36,136 nt of DNA from JBHIBD01 sp046758865 (GCA_046758865.1 JBHIBD010000018.1:1-36136), one strand, 5' to 3'. Counted from the stretch's first letter, positions 16,886-25,785 are shown. Notes: generated from the sequence alone by a model not told the origin. Numbers and translations: made by a program.

Positions 16886-18382
16886 ATGAAACCAACCTAT
16901 TATCCATCTTACGAAAGGTTTAAAGAGTTGGCAGGAAAGGGCAACGTGGTGCCCGTCTATCGTCAACTTTTAGCGGATACGCTTACCCCCGTATCGGCCT
17001 TCCAGAAGATTTCTACGGCCGGGCACGCCTTTCTCCTCGAGAGCGCCGCAGGGGGCGAGAAGATGGCCAGATATTCCTTCCTTGGGGCAGGGCCCTTTAT
17101 GGAGCTCAGCTGCCGTGGCTACCAGATGGAGATAACCAGAGATACAGGAAAGGAACGTTTCGAGACGCATGACCCCATTGGTGCCCTGAAGAACGAGATA
17201 GAAAAGTTCTCGCCTGTGGCCGTTGACGGACTCCCATATTTCTCCGGAGGGGCAGTGGGCTACTTCAGTTATGATACAGTACGTTACATAGAGGAACTGC
17301 CTCAAAGTACCGTGAACGACCTCAAATTGCCCGACATATTGTTCATGTTCTTCGATTCTGTAGTAGTGTTCGACCACCAAGATAAAATAATAAAGGTGAT
17401 AGCCAACGCCTTTCTGGATGGAACTGACCCTGAGAGTGCGTACAAGAAGGCCACTCGCAGGATAGATACCCACGTGGATATGTTGTGCACATCAGTCAAC
17501 TCCGTTAGCGAGGATATTATTACAGACGGACAGATTAAGAGAAAATTTTCATCCAACTTTAACAAGGAGGATTTTCTCGGTGCAGTAGACAGGTGTAAGG
17601 AATACATCAGGGCGGGTGACGTGCTTCAGGTAGTAATGTCTCAGAGGTTGGGGCTTAAGACAAAGGCGAATCCCCTGGACATATACCGTGCCTTAAGGGT
17701 AATTAACCCATCCCCATATATGTTCTACCTTGACCTGGGTGCGATAAAGCTTATAGGCTCCTCTCCAGAGGTGATGGTAAAGGTGGATAGGGATAAGGTC
17801 ATCGTAAGGCCGATAGCGGGAACAAGGAGGAGGGGATACTCGGAGGAGGAAGACAAGCGATTGGAAAGGGAGTTGACAAATGACCCCAAGGAGCTGGCGG
17901 AGCACATAATGCTTGTAGACCTGGGGAGGAATGACGTGGGAAGGGTTGCCGAGTATGGAAGCGTTCATTTAGAGGACAGGATGGTAATTGAGCGATACTC
18001 CCACGTCATGCACATCACCTCCTCGGTTACCGGACGGTTGAGAAGGGATAGAAACGCCTTTGATACCTTGAAGGCCTGCCTGCCAGCAGGTACCCTTTCA
18101 GGTGCGCCAAAGATAAGGGCAATGGAGATAATCGAGGAGCTTGAACCCACCAGGCGGGGCCCATATGGTGGGGCTGTAGGCTGTATAGACTTCTCCAGCA
18201 ACATGGACACCTGTATAACCATCCGCACCATTTTGCTAAAGGACGACACTGCCTACATCCAGGCCGGTGCCGGGATTGTGGCGGATTCTATTCCAGAGAG
18301 AGAATACAAAGAGACACTCAACAAGGCAAAGGGCCTCATACAAGCAATTGAGACAGCAGAGAGGATGCAGTCTCCCGGATAG
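16886..18382 (+). CDS. trpE: Anthranilate synthase component I
   Basis: Makes anthranilate from chorismate, the first step of tryptophan synthesis, with ammonia normally supplied by TrpG. From ATG 16886 the product is 498 aa. The N-terminal region has the FLLES element linked to tryptophan feedback binding, then ARYSFLGAGPFM. The chorismate-binding domain shows SPYMFYLDLG, IGSSPEVMVK, VRPIAGTRRRG, HIMLVDLGRNDVGRV, YSHVMHITS, GTLSGAPKIRAMEIIEELEP and GGAVGCIDFS. The frame is open 64 codons further upstream, but that part is only translation of the palindromic leader, so the start is MKPTYYPSYERF. No trpG, trpD or other trp gene is nearby, so trpE is an isolated copy here. Para-aminobenzoate synthase PabB is a weaker alternative. 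Confidence 0.94.
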   Translation: MKPTYYPSYERFKELAGKGNVVPVYRQLLADTLTPVSAFQKISTAGHAFLLESAAGGEKMARYSFLGAGPFMELSCRGYQMEITRDTGKERFETHDPIGALKNEIEKFSPVAVDGLPYFSGGAVGYFSYDTVRYIEELPQSTVNDLKLPDILFMFFDSVVVFDHQDKIIKVIANAFLDGTDPESAYKKATRRIDTHVDMLCTSVNSVSEDIITDGQIKRKFSSNFNKEDFLGAVDRCKEYIRAGDVLQVVMSQRLGLKTKANPLDIYRALRVINPSPYMFYLDLGAIKLIGSSPEVMVKVDRDKVIVRPIAGTRRRGYSEEEDKRLERELTNDPKELAEHIMLVDLGRNDVGRVAEYGSVHLEDRMVIERYSHVMHITSSVTGRLRRDRNAFDTLKACLPAGTLSGAPKIRAMEIIEELEPTRRGPYGGAVGCIDFSSNMDTCITIRTILLKDDTAYIQAGAGIVADSIPEREYKETLNKAKGLIQAIETAERMQSPG

Positions 18383-18440
18383 TTTCCACACGTTCCATTA
18401 AACAATTCGTCCAATCACCTCCGATATCTGATAGAGGGTA

Positions 18441-18561
18441 TCGCAGGGCTTCAGCCCTGCGAGGGACAAATAAGCATATCACTCCAGGAAATAGAATTTG
18501 TAGCGGCAGAGTTTACTCTGCATGATGTCGAGCAAGCATGTAGGGTGCGTCTCGACGCACC
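18441..18561. repeat. Cluster of three hairpin repeats after trpE
   Basis: TCGCAGGGCT-TC-AGCCCTGCGA pairs perfectly over 18441-18462. GCAGAG-TTTA-CTCTGC at 18506-18521 follows a GTAGCG lead. GGTGCGTCTCGACGCACC lies at 18544-18561 and recurs exactly at 25645-25662. None is followed by a T run, so they are not classic terminators, although the first could still affect the trpE 3' end. They occupy most of the 265-bp gap between trpE and the next gene. Confidence 0.75.
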
Positions 18562-18647
18562 CCACACCCATCCACCACACCCCCAACTTTAACAGATGAA
18601 TTAATTGCTTTTGACTTGGAAAATTCTTCGTGATAACATCAGGCCCA

Positions 18648-19013
18648 ATGAGCAAGATATCGGACAGAATTGATGGACTTCGGAATAGCCTGCGGCACGC
18701 ATTCGCTATAGACCACCAGGGAGAAGGTGCTAGAAGGGAACTAACAGAGGACGAGCGCGCTCTCATCAGAAAGCTGGCAAATGCCATAGCACGCAGGAAG
18801 ATGTGCGTCCCCGCAGCCCTTTTCCTGGAATCCTTCCAGCCGCTTAATTATATTGGGAGCCAGGCTATGTTCTTTCTCCGTCCCTTTATGACCTTTATTT
18901 TTTCAGCGGCAGAGTACGATAAGATAGCCCACATCCTGGAGAGACGTTCAAGCATCGAGATTCTGATACAGGAAATAAGAAAGGCCGAAGAGGGGACGTA
19001 TGGTCAAACCTAA
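18648..19013 (+). CDS. Small helical protein of unknown function, first gene of the GlmL-like cluster
   Basis: The product is 121 aa from ATG 18648; a GTG at 18630 in the same frame would add six residues. No family was recognised. The sequence is mostly predicted helix: a charged N-terminal half (LTEDERALIRKLANAIARRK) and a more hydrophobic middle (SQAMFFLRPFMTFIFSAAEYDKIAHIL) that could be a buried core or a membrane-interacting helix, then a charged C-terminal helix. Neither start has a strong ribosome site. TTGACT at 18611-18616 could be a -35 element. Its end overlaps the start of the GlmL-like gene by 14 nt, which supports it being a real, co-translated member of the cluster. Confidence 0.7.
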   Translation: MSKISDRIDGLRNSLRHAFAIDHQGEGARRELTEDERALIRKLANAIARRKMCVPAALFLESFQPLNYIGSQAMFFLRPFMTFIFSAAEYDKIAHILERRSSIEILIQEIRKAEEGTYGQT

Positions 19014-20844
19014 TGAACAACCCTCAAATTTACCGCATAAACCACCCCTGAAAACGCCTAATGAACTTAACGTAATCCTGGCCACAGATTGTGGCAGTAC
19101 CACTACCAAAGCCATCCTGATTGAAAAAAAGGGCAGCGAATACCGCCAGACCTATCGCGGTGAGGCCCCCACCACAGTGGAGGCACCATTTGAAGATGTA
19201 ACCAGGGGGGTACTCAATTCCATAACGGAGCTGGAAGAACTCTCCGGCAGAAAAATTCTTGAGGGAGAGAAGATTTTGGTACCAGCGAGGGGAAACGAGG
19301 GGGTTGACATTTATGTCTCTACCAGCAGCGCGGGTGGTGGGCTGCAAATGATGGTAGCCGGGGCGGTTAAGACCATGAGCGCCCAGAGCGCCCAAAGGGC
19401 GGCACTGGGTGCGGGCGCCATCGTTACAGATGTTATAGCATCCAATGACAAGAGAATGCCTCACGAGAGGATCGAGCTCATACGCCTGATTCGGCCAGAT
19501 ATGATACTCCTATCAGGCGGTACAGATGGCGGCACGGTCACCCATGTGGTAGAATTGGCCGAATACATTGCAGCCGCCAACCCCAGGGCAAGACTGGGCA
19601 CTACATTCAAGCTACCCGTGGTCTATGCCGGTAATAAGAACGCTAGAGAAAAGGTGCGCGAGGCATTAGAGGAAAAGACCAGTTTACATATTACCGAAAA
19701 CATCCGCCCCACCCTGGATATGGAAAACCTGATACCGGCGCGACAGGCCATACAAGAGCTCTTCCTCGAACACGTGATGGCCCATGCCCCCGGCTACAAG
19801 AGACTGATGACGTGGACATCTGCCCCGATAATGCCCACCCCTGGCGCAGTCGGTGCCATAATTAATGATGCCGCCAAGAGGAATAATATCAATGTGGTTG
19901 GTGTCGATATTGGTGGGGCAACCACAGACGTCTTCTCCGTCTTTGACGATAACTTCACCCGCACCGTGAGTGCAAACCTGGGACTAAGCTACAGTGTGTC
20001 CAATGTGCTGGCCGAGGCGGGGGTGGAAAATATAATGAAATGGATCCCCTTCAGTATAGACGAGTCTGACCTCCGCAACAGGATTAAAAATAAGATGATA
20101 CGTCCCACTACAATACCTCAGCTACTGGAAGAGCTGAAGATAGAGCAGGCCATCGCCAGAGAGGCATTGAGGCTTGCATTCGAGCAGCACAAGTCCCTGG
20201 CAACGCGATTAAAAGGGGTTCAGAAGGCCAGGGACATATCTCAGGCATTTCGTGAGGAAGAGGAAGGGACACTGATTGATATGCTAAAGCTAGACCTCCT
20301 TATAGGCAGCGGCGGCGTGCTGTCGCATGCCCCAAGGCGCTCACAGGCCATGATGATGCTTATAGACGCCTTCGAGCCCCAGGGCATTACACGTATCGCC
20401 GTTGACAGCATATTTATGATGCCCCACCTCGGTGTACTCTCCACCGTCCATCCAGAGGCCGCCCAAGAGGTCTTTGAGAAGGACTGCTTGGTGCATCTGG
20501 GTACATGCGTGTCCGTTATCAATACAGGGAGGGTGGGCGAGAAGTGTCTAAAGATAAAGATTACAATGCTCGACGGGAAGGTAATAGAGGATGCCCTCAC
20601 CTTCGGAGAGATAAAGCTGTATCCACTATCTGCCGACGAGGAGGTCGACATAGAGGTTAATCCCACAAGGCATTTCAATCTGGGCAGGGGGATGGGTTCG
20701 GCGGTCAAGGAGAAAGTCCGCGGAGGTGTCGTTGGCCTTGTAATTGATGCAAGAGGCAGGCCCCTCAGTATACCTGCCGCTAAGGACAAAAGGATGCGTC
20801 AGCTCATCGGTTGGGCCGAGGCCCTAGATGCGTACCCTGCCTGA
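19000..20844 (+). CDS. MutL/GlmL-family ASKHA ATPase-like protein (glutamate mutase L family)
   Basis: The 614-aa product has the actin-like nucleotide-binding signature: phosphate-1 loop ATDCGSTTTKAIL (about 28-40) and phosphate-2 loop VGVDIGGATTDVF (about 300-312). STSSAGGGLQMMVAG, LLSGGTDGG, YAGNKNA, MPTPGAVGAII and GSGGVLSHAPR are characteristic of the MutL/GlmL family. The founding members are encoded with adenosylcobalamin-dependent glutamate mutase and are thought to reactivate it or assist its folding. No mutase genes (glmE, glmS) lie here. Instead the gene is followed 23 bp later by an uncharacterised barrel/KOW protein and then membrane proteins. A role as an ATPase for a different, possibly membrane-bound, partner is therefore inferred. 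Family assignment is firm; the name should not be taken to mean glutamate fermentation or DNA mismatch-repair MutL. Confidence 0.88.
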   Translation: MVKPNEQPSNLPHKPPLKTPNELNVILATDCGSTTTKAILIEKKGSEYRQTYRGEAPTTVEAPFEDVTRGVLNSITELEELSGRKILEGEKILVPARGNEGVDIYVSTSSAGGGLQMMVAGAVKTMSAQSAQRAALGAGAIVTDVIASNDKRMPHERIELIRLIRPDMILLSGGTDGGTVTHVVELAEYIAAANPRARLGTTFKLPVVYAGNKNAREKVREALEEKTSLHITENIRPTLDMENLIPARQAIQELFLEHVMAHAPGYKRLMTWTSAPIMPTPGAVGAIINDAAKRNNINVVGVDIGGATTDVFSVFDDNFTRTVSANLGLSYSVSNVLAEAGVENIMKWIPFSIDESDLRNRIKNKMIRPTTIPQLLEELKIEQAIAREALRLAFEQHKSLATRLKGVQKARDISQAFREEEEGTLIDMLKLDLLIGSGGVLSHAPRRSQAMMMLIDAFEPQGITRIAVDSIFMMPHLGVLSTVHPEAAQEVFEKDCLVHLGTCVSVINTGRVGEKCLKIKITMLDGKVIEDALTFGEIKLYPLSADEEVDIEVNPTRHFNLGRGMGSAVKEKVRGGVVGLVIDARGRPLSIPAAKDKRMRQLIGWAEALDAYPA

Positions 20845-20867
20845 TATATTCTGGGGAAAAATCCCTT

Positions 20868-22004
20868 ATGGCTCACGCATATACCCCTGGACTAAGGGTT
20901 GCTGAAAGGATAACGGTACGGAAGAACCGTGTCTTGCCCCTGCCGGGTAAGACCCTTGTCAAGGTAGGAGACAAGGTTGAGGCAGAGACCGTTGTGGCCA
21001 GAACAGAGATGCCAGGCAAGGTTTTTTCAGTCAATGTGGCTGGTCGTCTCAGCATACCTCCCGGCGACGTGGTTAAATACATGCTCAAGAAGGAGGGAGA
21101 CGCAGTCGAGAAGGAAGAGATAATAGCAGAATCAAAATCATTTATATCGTGGCTTAAGGCGACCTGTTTTTCCCCAATAAAGGGCACTATAGAAAGCATA
21201 TCCGGCATCACCGGTCAGGTTCTACTGAGAGAGCCCCCTCAACCCCTGGAGGTACGGGCCTATATTGACGGTAAGGTGGTGGATGTGGTGGAAGGTGAGG
21301 AGGTAGTGGTTGAAAGCATTGCCACCTTTATTCAGGGTATTTTTGGCATCGGTGGCGAGACAATGGGCCCTCTGGAGATGGTTGTAAAGTCTGCGGATGA
21401 AATCTTAACCCCAAACAGTCTCAAAGAGGACCACAGGGGCAGAATCCTGGTTGGCGGCTCGCTGGTGCGGAGGGACGCATTGGAGAGGGCAGTAAAGGTT
21501 GGCGTTAAGGGCATCGTAGTAGGGGGCATATTCGACGAAGACCTGAAGGAACTCCTGGGGTACGACCTGGGGGTGGCAATTACCGGGTCTGAGAATATAG
21601 GCCTGACACTTGTGGTTACGGAGGGTTTTTCAAGGATAAACATGGCCCAGAAGACGTTTGAGATCCTCAAGAACAATGCCGGTGCCAAGGCCTCCATCAA
21701 TGGCGCCACTCAGATACGCGCCGGTGTCTTAAGGCCGGAGATAATAATCCCACTAGGCGGCGAGGCAGGGGAAGAGGGTATCTCCGAACCTGAGGAGGCA
21801 GAGGTGGAAGGGGGCATGAAGGTCGGTAATATGGTGCGGATAATAAGAGAACCTTATTTTGGAAAGATAGGAAAGGTGGAGGGTCTACCGGTCCAACCAC
21901 AGGCGATAGAGACAGAGACCAAGGTCAGGGTGGTCGAGATAAGATTCCCCGACGATTCAACCGTTGTCATACCAAGGGCGAACGTGGAAGTGATTAAACT
22001 CTAA
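20868..22004 (+). CDS. Uncharacterised protein with barrel-sandwich-like and KOW-like segments
   Basis: 378 aa from ATG 20868, which has GGGGA 10 nt upstream; an upstream TTG in the same frame overlaps the previous gene and is less likely. Residues about 8-150 are beta-rich with repeated glycine turns (PLPGKTLVKVGDKVEAETVVA, SPIKGTIESISGITGQVLL, GKVVDVVEGEEVVVES), resembling barrel-sandwich hybrid or RnfC-type N-terminal folds. Residues about 185-255 look like an alpha/beta domain (GRILVGGSLVRRDALERA, GVKGIVVGGIFDEDL, LVVTEGF). The C-terminus (318-340) has a KOW-like pattern, VGNMVRIIREPYFGKIGKV. No signal peptide or membrane segment is seen, so it is probably cytoplasmic and may link the ATPase to the membrane proteins. 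Domain readings are by eye. Confidence 0.75.
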   Translation: MAHAYTPGLRVAERITVRKNRVLPLPGKTLVKVGDKVEAETVVARTEMPGKVFSVNVAGRLSIPPGDVVKYMLKKEGDAVEKEEIIAESKSFISWLKATCFSPIKGTIESISGITGQVLLREPPQPLEVRAYIDGKVVDVVEGEEVVVESIATFIQGIFGIGGETMGPLEMVVKSADEILTPNSLKEDHRGRILVGGSLVRRDALERAVKVGVKGIVVGGIFDEDLKELLGYDLGVAITGSENIGLTLVVTEGFSRINMAQKTFEILKNNAGAKASINGATQIRAGVLRPEIIIPLGGEAGEEGISEPEEAEVEGGMKVGNMVRIIREPYFGKIGKVEGLPVQPQAIETETKVRVVEIRFPDDSTVVIPRANVEVIKL

Positions 22005-22028
22005 GTATCTTTTCGACACTGGTTCGTA

Positions 22029-23285
22029 ATGAGACTATTAACTCTCTTTTTACTGTGCACATTCTTAATGGTAGTTTCCTCTGGCACGAGTGCCAGCTCG
22101 CAGGGCCTCGATACAGAAACAGAATTGACGGAGTTGATACTGCCCAAAGGGCTGAGGGCCTTTGACATCCCCTACGATGCTGGTCGGAACATTGGTCTTA
22201 GCTGGAAGGTGTCGCCAAGTGATTCACCCAATGTAGATTACGTGGTTTACATCTCCATGTCAAAGGACGGCCCCTGGCAAGAGGCCATTAGGGTCATGTC
22301 AACAACCAGCTATCAGAGCGATGTCCCTGAGTTCTTTGGTCTCCGTAAAAAGCATAGAAATTTTCACTTCGTTAAGATTGAGCCAGGTAGGATTCTGCCC
22401 GAGGCCAAGAAAGAAGAGAATAAGAAGGCACCTTACTATTTCAAGCTGGCCATGGCTAGAGGAGAGGCTGTTGTAGAGCTTGACGAGGTGGTCTCCGCAC
22501 AGGCTAAAGGTAACTGGTTTGACCTCTCAAAACTCAACAATCTCATTATCATGGTGGTCTTTTCAGCATTGGTACTCTTCTTTATAGCCCATGCCAGGCG
22601 GCATCCTGGGATGTTTCTCAGGAAGATAAGCGGGCTTGATGCAGTGGATGAGGCACTGGGAAGGGCCACGGAGATGGGCAGGCCCGTGCTCTTCGTCCAC
22701 GGCCTGACGCCAATAAGCAGCATATCCACCTTGGCTGCCATAAACATACTGAGCAGGATTACCACCAGGGTTGCAGAATACGACACAGTGCTCAAGGTGG
22801 TTAACAACGACCCTATCGTCCTCACCGTCAGCCAGGAGGTGGTAAAGGAGTCATATCTGGAGGCGGGGAGGCCCGATGCCTATAATCAGGACAATGTAGT
22901 TATGGTGGCCTCGGAACAGTTCCCCTATGTGGTCGCAGTCAGCGGTATAATGACCAGAGAGAGAACGGCCGCTAACTTTTTCATCGGATTTTTCTATGCC
23001 GAGTCTCTCCTACTGGCCGAGACTGGTGCTGCCACAGGGGCCATCCAGATAGCTGCAACAGATTCCTATACCCAACTACCGTTTTTTATAACCACCTGCG
23101 ACTATACCCTGATGGGTGAGGAACTCTATGCTGCAAGTGCATACCTGTCAAGGGAGCCCATGCTCCTAGGAAGCCTCCGTGCCCAGGATATTGGTAAGGC
23201 CGTTGTCATAGCAGCATTATTCTTTGGCACTATACTGTCAAGCTTTGGCATAAATTTTGTCACGAATCTCTTCACTGGCTTTTGA
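22029..23285 (+). CDS. Signal-anchored membrane protein, probable DUF6754-type domain
   Basis: 418 aa. Residues 1-24 form a signal peptide. About 38-145 is a fibronectin-III-like beta domain (NIGLSWKVSPSDSPNVDYVVYISMSKDG), which would be extracytoplasmic. A membrane helix spans about 170-187 (NLIIMVVFSALVLFFIAHAR). The next 200 residues form a cytoplasmic alpha/beta domain with conserved-looking segments GRPVLFVHGLTPISSIST, TVLKVVNNDPIV, NVVMVASEQFPYVVAVSG and FFYAESLLLAETGAATGAIQ. A final helix spans about 389-408. I recall this last domain as DUF6754, which has no assigned function; the name is from memory and needs a profile search. It starts 24 bp after the barrel/KOW gene. Confidence 0.75.
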   Translation: MRLLTLFLLCTFLMVVSSGTSASSQGLDTETELTELILPKGLRAFDIPYDAGRNIGLSWKVSPSDSPNVDYVVYISMSKDGPWQEAIRVMSTTSYQSDVPEFFGLRKKHRNFHFVKIEPGRILPEAKKEENKKAPYYFKLAMARGEAVVELDEVVSAQAKGNWFDLSKLNNLIIMVVFSALVLFFIAHARRHPGMFLRKISGLDAVDEALGRATEMGRPVLFVHGLTPISSISTLAAINILSRITTRVAEYDTVLKVVNNDPIVLTVSQEVVKESYLEAGRPDAYNQDNVVMVASEQFPYVVAVSGIMTRERTAANFFIGFFYAESLLLAETGAATGAIQIAATDSYTQLPFFITTCDYTLMGEELYAASAYLSREPMLLGSLRAQDIGKAVVIAALFFGTILSSFGINFVTNLFTGF

Positions 23286-23315
23286 TTCCCCGTGGATGCT
23301 GCAGTAACAGGGGCA

Positions 23316-23330
23316 TCCGCCTGAGGCGGA
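23316..23330. repeat. TCCGCC-TGA-GGCGGA hairpin between two cluster genes
   Basis: A perfect 6-bp inverted repeat with a 3-nt loop, one of five copies of this 15-nt hairpin in the window with differing loops (16717, 23316, 27841, 28072, 32356). It lies in the 94-bp gap between the DUF6754-type gene and the next membrane protein, the only sizeable gap within the later cluster. Confidence 0.75.
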
Positions 23331-23379
23331 CAACGTGTCCCTACGATCCCTAATGCGGGCATAGGAGAGGAGATAAAAC

Positions 23380-24036
23380 GTGCCCTTCCTGAAAAGAACC
23401 ATACCGCTGGTCATATGTTTTGTAATAGGTATCATGATGGCCTTTCGGTACTTCGTGCCCCACCAGCTCTCCCGCGATTTTCTTGAGCTGATGACTCGAT
23501 GGGACAAGATAATAGCGGGATTTGCTGTATTTATTGGTGCATACAGCCTTTTTCATCTCCACTACAGTAGGATTAAGTACAAGGTTGCCGGATGGGGCTA
23601 CAGCATCTTTGTCTTTGTGGGTGCCTTTATAATGTTGGCCTTCGGGCTCTATAACGGCGGCGATGGATTCTGGATAGACAAAAACGAGGGCATCATGTTT
23701 GACTGGTTATACATATACGTCCAGGTCCCTGCCGGTGCCACCATATTCTCCATCCTTGCCTTCTTTATGGCCTCTGCCGCCTACAGGACCTTCAGGGCCA
23801 GGACGATTGAGTCCGCCCTGCTGCTGCTGGCGGCAATTATAGTCATGCTGGGCAGGGTACCTATCGGGGCACTCATATCCGAACACCTCCCGGTAGCTGC
23901 CGACTGGATAATGGGTGTGCCCAACCTGGCCGCAAAGAGGGGGATACTCATCGGGGTAAGCCTAGGTGCAATCGCCACCTCCGTAAAGATAATCTTCGGT
24001 ATAGAGAGGCAATACCTTGGGGGGGGAGGAGACTGA
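23380..24036 (+). CDS. Polytopic membrane protein of unknown function (about six helices)
   Basis: 218 aa, starting at GTG 23380 with a clear GGAGAGGAGA ribosome site. Hydrophobic helices are visible at about residues 7-26, 44-62, 74-91, 111-135, 145-165 and 189-208. Between helices three and four is a short loop GLYNGGDGFWIDKNEGIMFDW. No transporter signature or catalytic motif was recognised. It precedes the next gene with only one base between, so the two are surely co-translated. It may be an integral subunit of a complex with the neighbouring single-pass proteins; this rests on context only. Confidence 0.75.
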   Translation: MPFLKRTIPLVICFVIGIMMAFRYFVPHQLSRDFLELMTRWDKIIAGFAVFIGAYSLFHLHYSRIKYKVAGWGYSIFVFVGAFIMLAFGLYNGGDGFWIDKNEGIMFDWLYIYVQVPAGATIFSILAFFMASAAYRTFRARTIESALLLLAAIIVMLGRVPIGALISEHLPVAADWIMGVPNLAAKRGILIGVSLGAIATSVKIIFGIERQYLGGGGD

Positions 24037-24037
24037 A

Positions 24038-24874
24038 TTGCTGCAGAAGTTTTTGAACATGGATAGACGCATAATATTCGCCCTTGTGGCGGCAGCGGTC
24101 ATCATCTCATTGCTCCTGAGTTTTCGTCTGCCTATACCCGCCACCCCTCCGGTAAAGAGTATCTATGACAAGATTGAGTCCATGCCATCGGGCTCACACG
24201 TCCTAATTGCTTTTGACTACGATCCGGCGGCCAAGGAAGAGCTCCAGCCTATGGCCGTGGCCCTCTTACATCATTGCTTCCGTAAGCAGCACAAGGTAAT
24301 TGGCCTGACGCTGTGGCCGGGGGGAACGGGGCTGGCGGAGCAGGCCTTGACGTCTCTGGCCCTTGAGTATGACAGGAAGTCTGGAGAAGATTACGTCTTT
24401 CTTGGCTACAAGCCAGGAGTAGCCTCGTTAATCATAAACATGGGCGAAAATCTCTATACCGCATTTCCCAAGGATTTCTATGGAAACGATACCAGAACCC
24501 TTTCAGCCCTCCAGGGCGTGGAGTCGCTGAAGGACATAGACTACGTCATTGACCTTGCTGCGGGTGCAAGTGTCGAGATATGGATAGCATTCGGAAAGGA
24601 GAAGTATAAGTTTGAGATGGGTACAGGTTGTACGGCCGTCATAGGTCCTGACCTCTACCCTTTCCTGGATTCACGTCAGATAAACGGACTGATGGCGGGT
24701 CTAAAGGGTGCTGCCGAGTATGAGGCACTGGTAAAGCAGCAGGCGCAGGCAGTTGAAGGCATGCGGCCGCAGAGCGTGACACACGCACTGATTGTACTGT
24801 TTGTCATCTTTAGTAATGTGGTGTTCTTTGCAAGCGGTGGATTAAGCACCATGCGTAGGGGATTGAGGAGATGA
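24038..24874 (+). CDS. Membrane-anchored protein of unknown function with a soluble middle domain
   Basis: 278 aa from TTG 24038, chosen because a very strong ribosome site (GGGGGGAGGAG) ends 5-7 nt before it; ATG 24059 in the same frame is the alternative and has no good site. A membrane helix covers about 11-28 and a second lies near the C-terminus (HALIVLFVIFSNVVFFASGG). The roughly 200 residues between have an alpha/beta look (SHVLIAFDYDPAAKEELQPM, KVIGLTLWPGGTGLAEQA, DYVFLGYKPGVASLI, DYVIDLAAGASVEIWI), reminiscent of a receiver or Rossmann-like sheet, but no family was recognised. With two helices the soluble domain would lie on one side of the membrane. Its last four bases overlap the next start codon (ATGA). 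Confidence 0.75.
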   Translation: MLQKFLNMDRRIIFALVAAAVIISLLLSFRLPIPATPPVKSIYDKIESMPSGSHVLIAFDYDPAAKEELQPMAVALLHHCFRKQHKVIGLTLWPGGTGLAEQALTSLALEYDRKSGEDYVFLGYKPGVASLIINMGENLYTAFPKDFYGNDTRTLSALQGVESLKDIDYVIDLAAGASVEIWIAFGKEKYKFEMGTGCTAVIGPDLYPFLDSRQINGLMAGLKGAAEYEALVKQQAQAVEGMRPQSVTHALIVLFVIFSNVVFFASGGLSTMRRGLRR

Positions 24875-25614
24875 ATAGAGGCATAGACTTCTGGATACTT
24901 GTGGGAACGCTAGTGGCCTTTACGGCAGTGAACACCTCCTTTTTCCTCATAGGCAGCTTCAGGATAAACTGGGACCATTTCGGCATCATCATAGCTGCAG
25001 GGCTGACCCTGACCATGTACAGTTTTTTATATAAGGACAACCCTGCTTTCAAGATAGGGGAGAACCTATACGTAGGTGTGGCACTAGGCTACACCGTAAT
25101 AATAACCTGGTACAATGCCCTCAAGCCCGACATCTACGACCCGTTGTTAGTGCCTACATTTACAGGAGTTAAGACACCGGAGTATCTTGTAATCGTGCCC
25201 ATGATTCTGGGCATATTTATGGTGATGAGAATCTCGGCGAGATTGTCCTGGCTAAGCCGATGGTCGTTTGCATTTGTGGTGGGCCTCGGGGCGGGGCTTA
25301 CCATCCCCAACTATATACATACGTTTATACTGAAACAGCTTGAGCCGTCCATGCGGCCCATATTTTCCCCTGGCGAGCCGATACTTGAGACCATAAACAG
25401 CATACTCGTCCTCATAGGGGTTATCACGGTCCTTTTATATTTCTTCTTTTCCATTGAGCATAAGGGCCCGGTGGGTGTTGCCTCTAGGATAGGCATCTAC
25501 TTCCTCATGGTAAGCTTCGGTGCGTCCTTCGGCTACACGGTCATGGGCCGTATGAGTTTATTGATAGGGCGCATGATATTCCTACTCAAGGATTGGCTAG
25601 GAGTACTCCACTGA
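24871..25614 (+). CDS. Polytopic membrane protein of unknown function (about seven to eight helices)
   Basis: 247 aa, almost entirely hydrophobic helices with short loops: DFWILVGTLVAFTAV, GIIIAAGLTLTMYSFLY, VGVALGYTVIITWY, YLVIVPMILGIFMVMRI, FAFVVGLGAGLTIPNYI, ILVLIGVITVLLYFFFSI and IGIYFLMVSFGASFGYTV. No known signature was found. Translation is coupled to the preceding gene by an ATGA overlap, with GAGGAG just upstream of the start. It is the last gene of the cluster; the OppD-type gene converges on it, with hairpin repeats in the 171-bp gap. Confidence 0.75.
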   Translation: MNRGIDFWILVGTLVAFTAVNTSFFLIGSFRINWDHFGIIIAAGLTLTMYSFLYKDNPAFKIGENLYVGVALGYTVIITWYNALKPDIYDPLLVPTFTGVKTPEYLVIVPMILGIFMVMRISARLSWLSRWSFAFVVGLGAGLTIPNYIHTFILKQLEPSMRPIFSPGEPILETINSILVLIGVITVLLYFFFSIEHKGPVGVASRIGIYFLMVSFGASFGYTVMGRMSLLIGRMIFLLKDWLGVLH

Positions 25615-25644
25615 CGATTGCTGTATTGGGTAGCGCAGTTGTAG

Positions 25645-25731
25645 GGTGCGTCTCGACGCACCGTCTCTAGAAACCGGGTAGCGTCGGAGCTTGCTCCGAC
25701 GTTTGAACGTGGCAGCTTACTGCCACGCTAC
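25645..25731. repeat. Hairpin repeat cluster in a convergent gap
   Basis: Three hairpins are packed together: GGTGCGTCTCGACGCACC (25645-25662, identical to 18544-18561), CGTCGGAG-CTTG-CTCCGACG (25682-25701) and CGTGGCAG-CTTA-CTGCCACG (25708-25727). The last two are framed by GTAGCG (25678-25683) and CGCTAC (25726-25731). They fill the gap between two convergent genes and could act in both directions on transcript 3' ends, although there are no T runs. Confidence 0.8.
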
Positions 25732-25785
25732 ATAAAACGCATAGTGGTAGACAACGACCTTTATGGCGTTGATTTAACCTAATCT

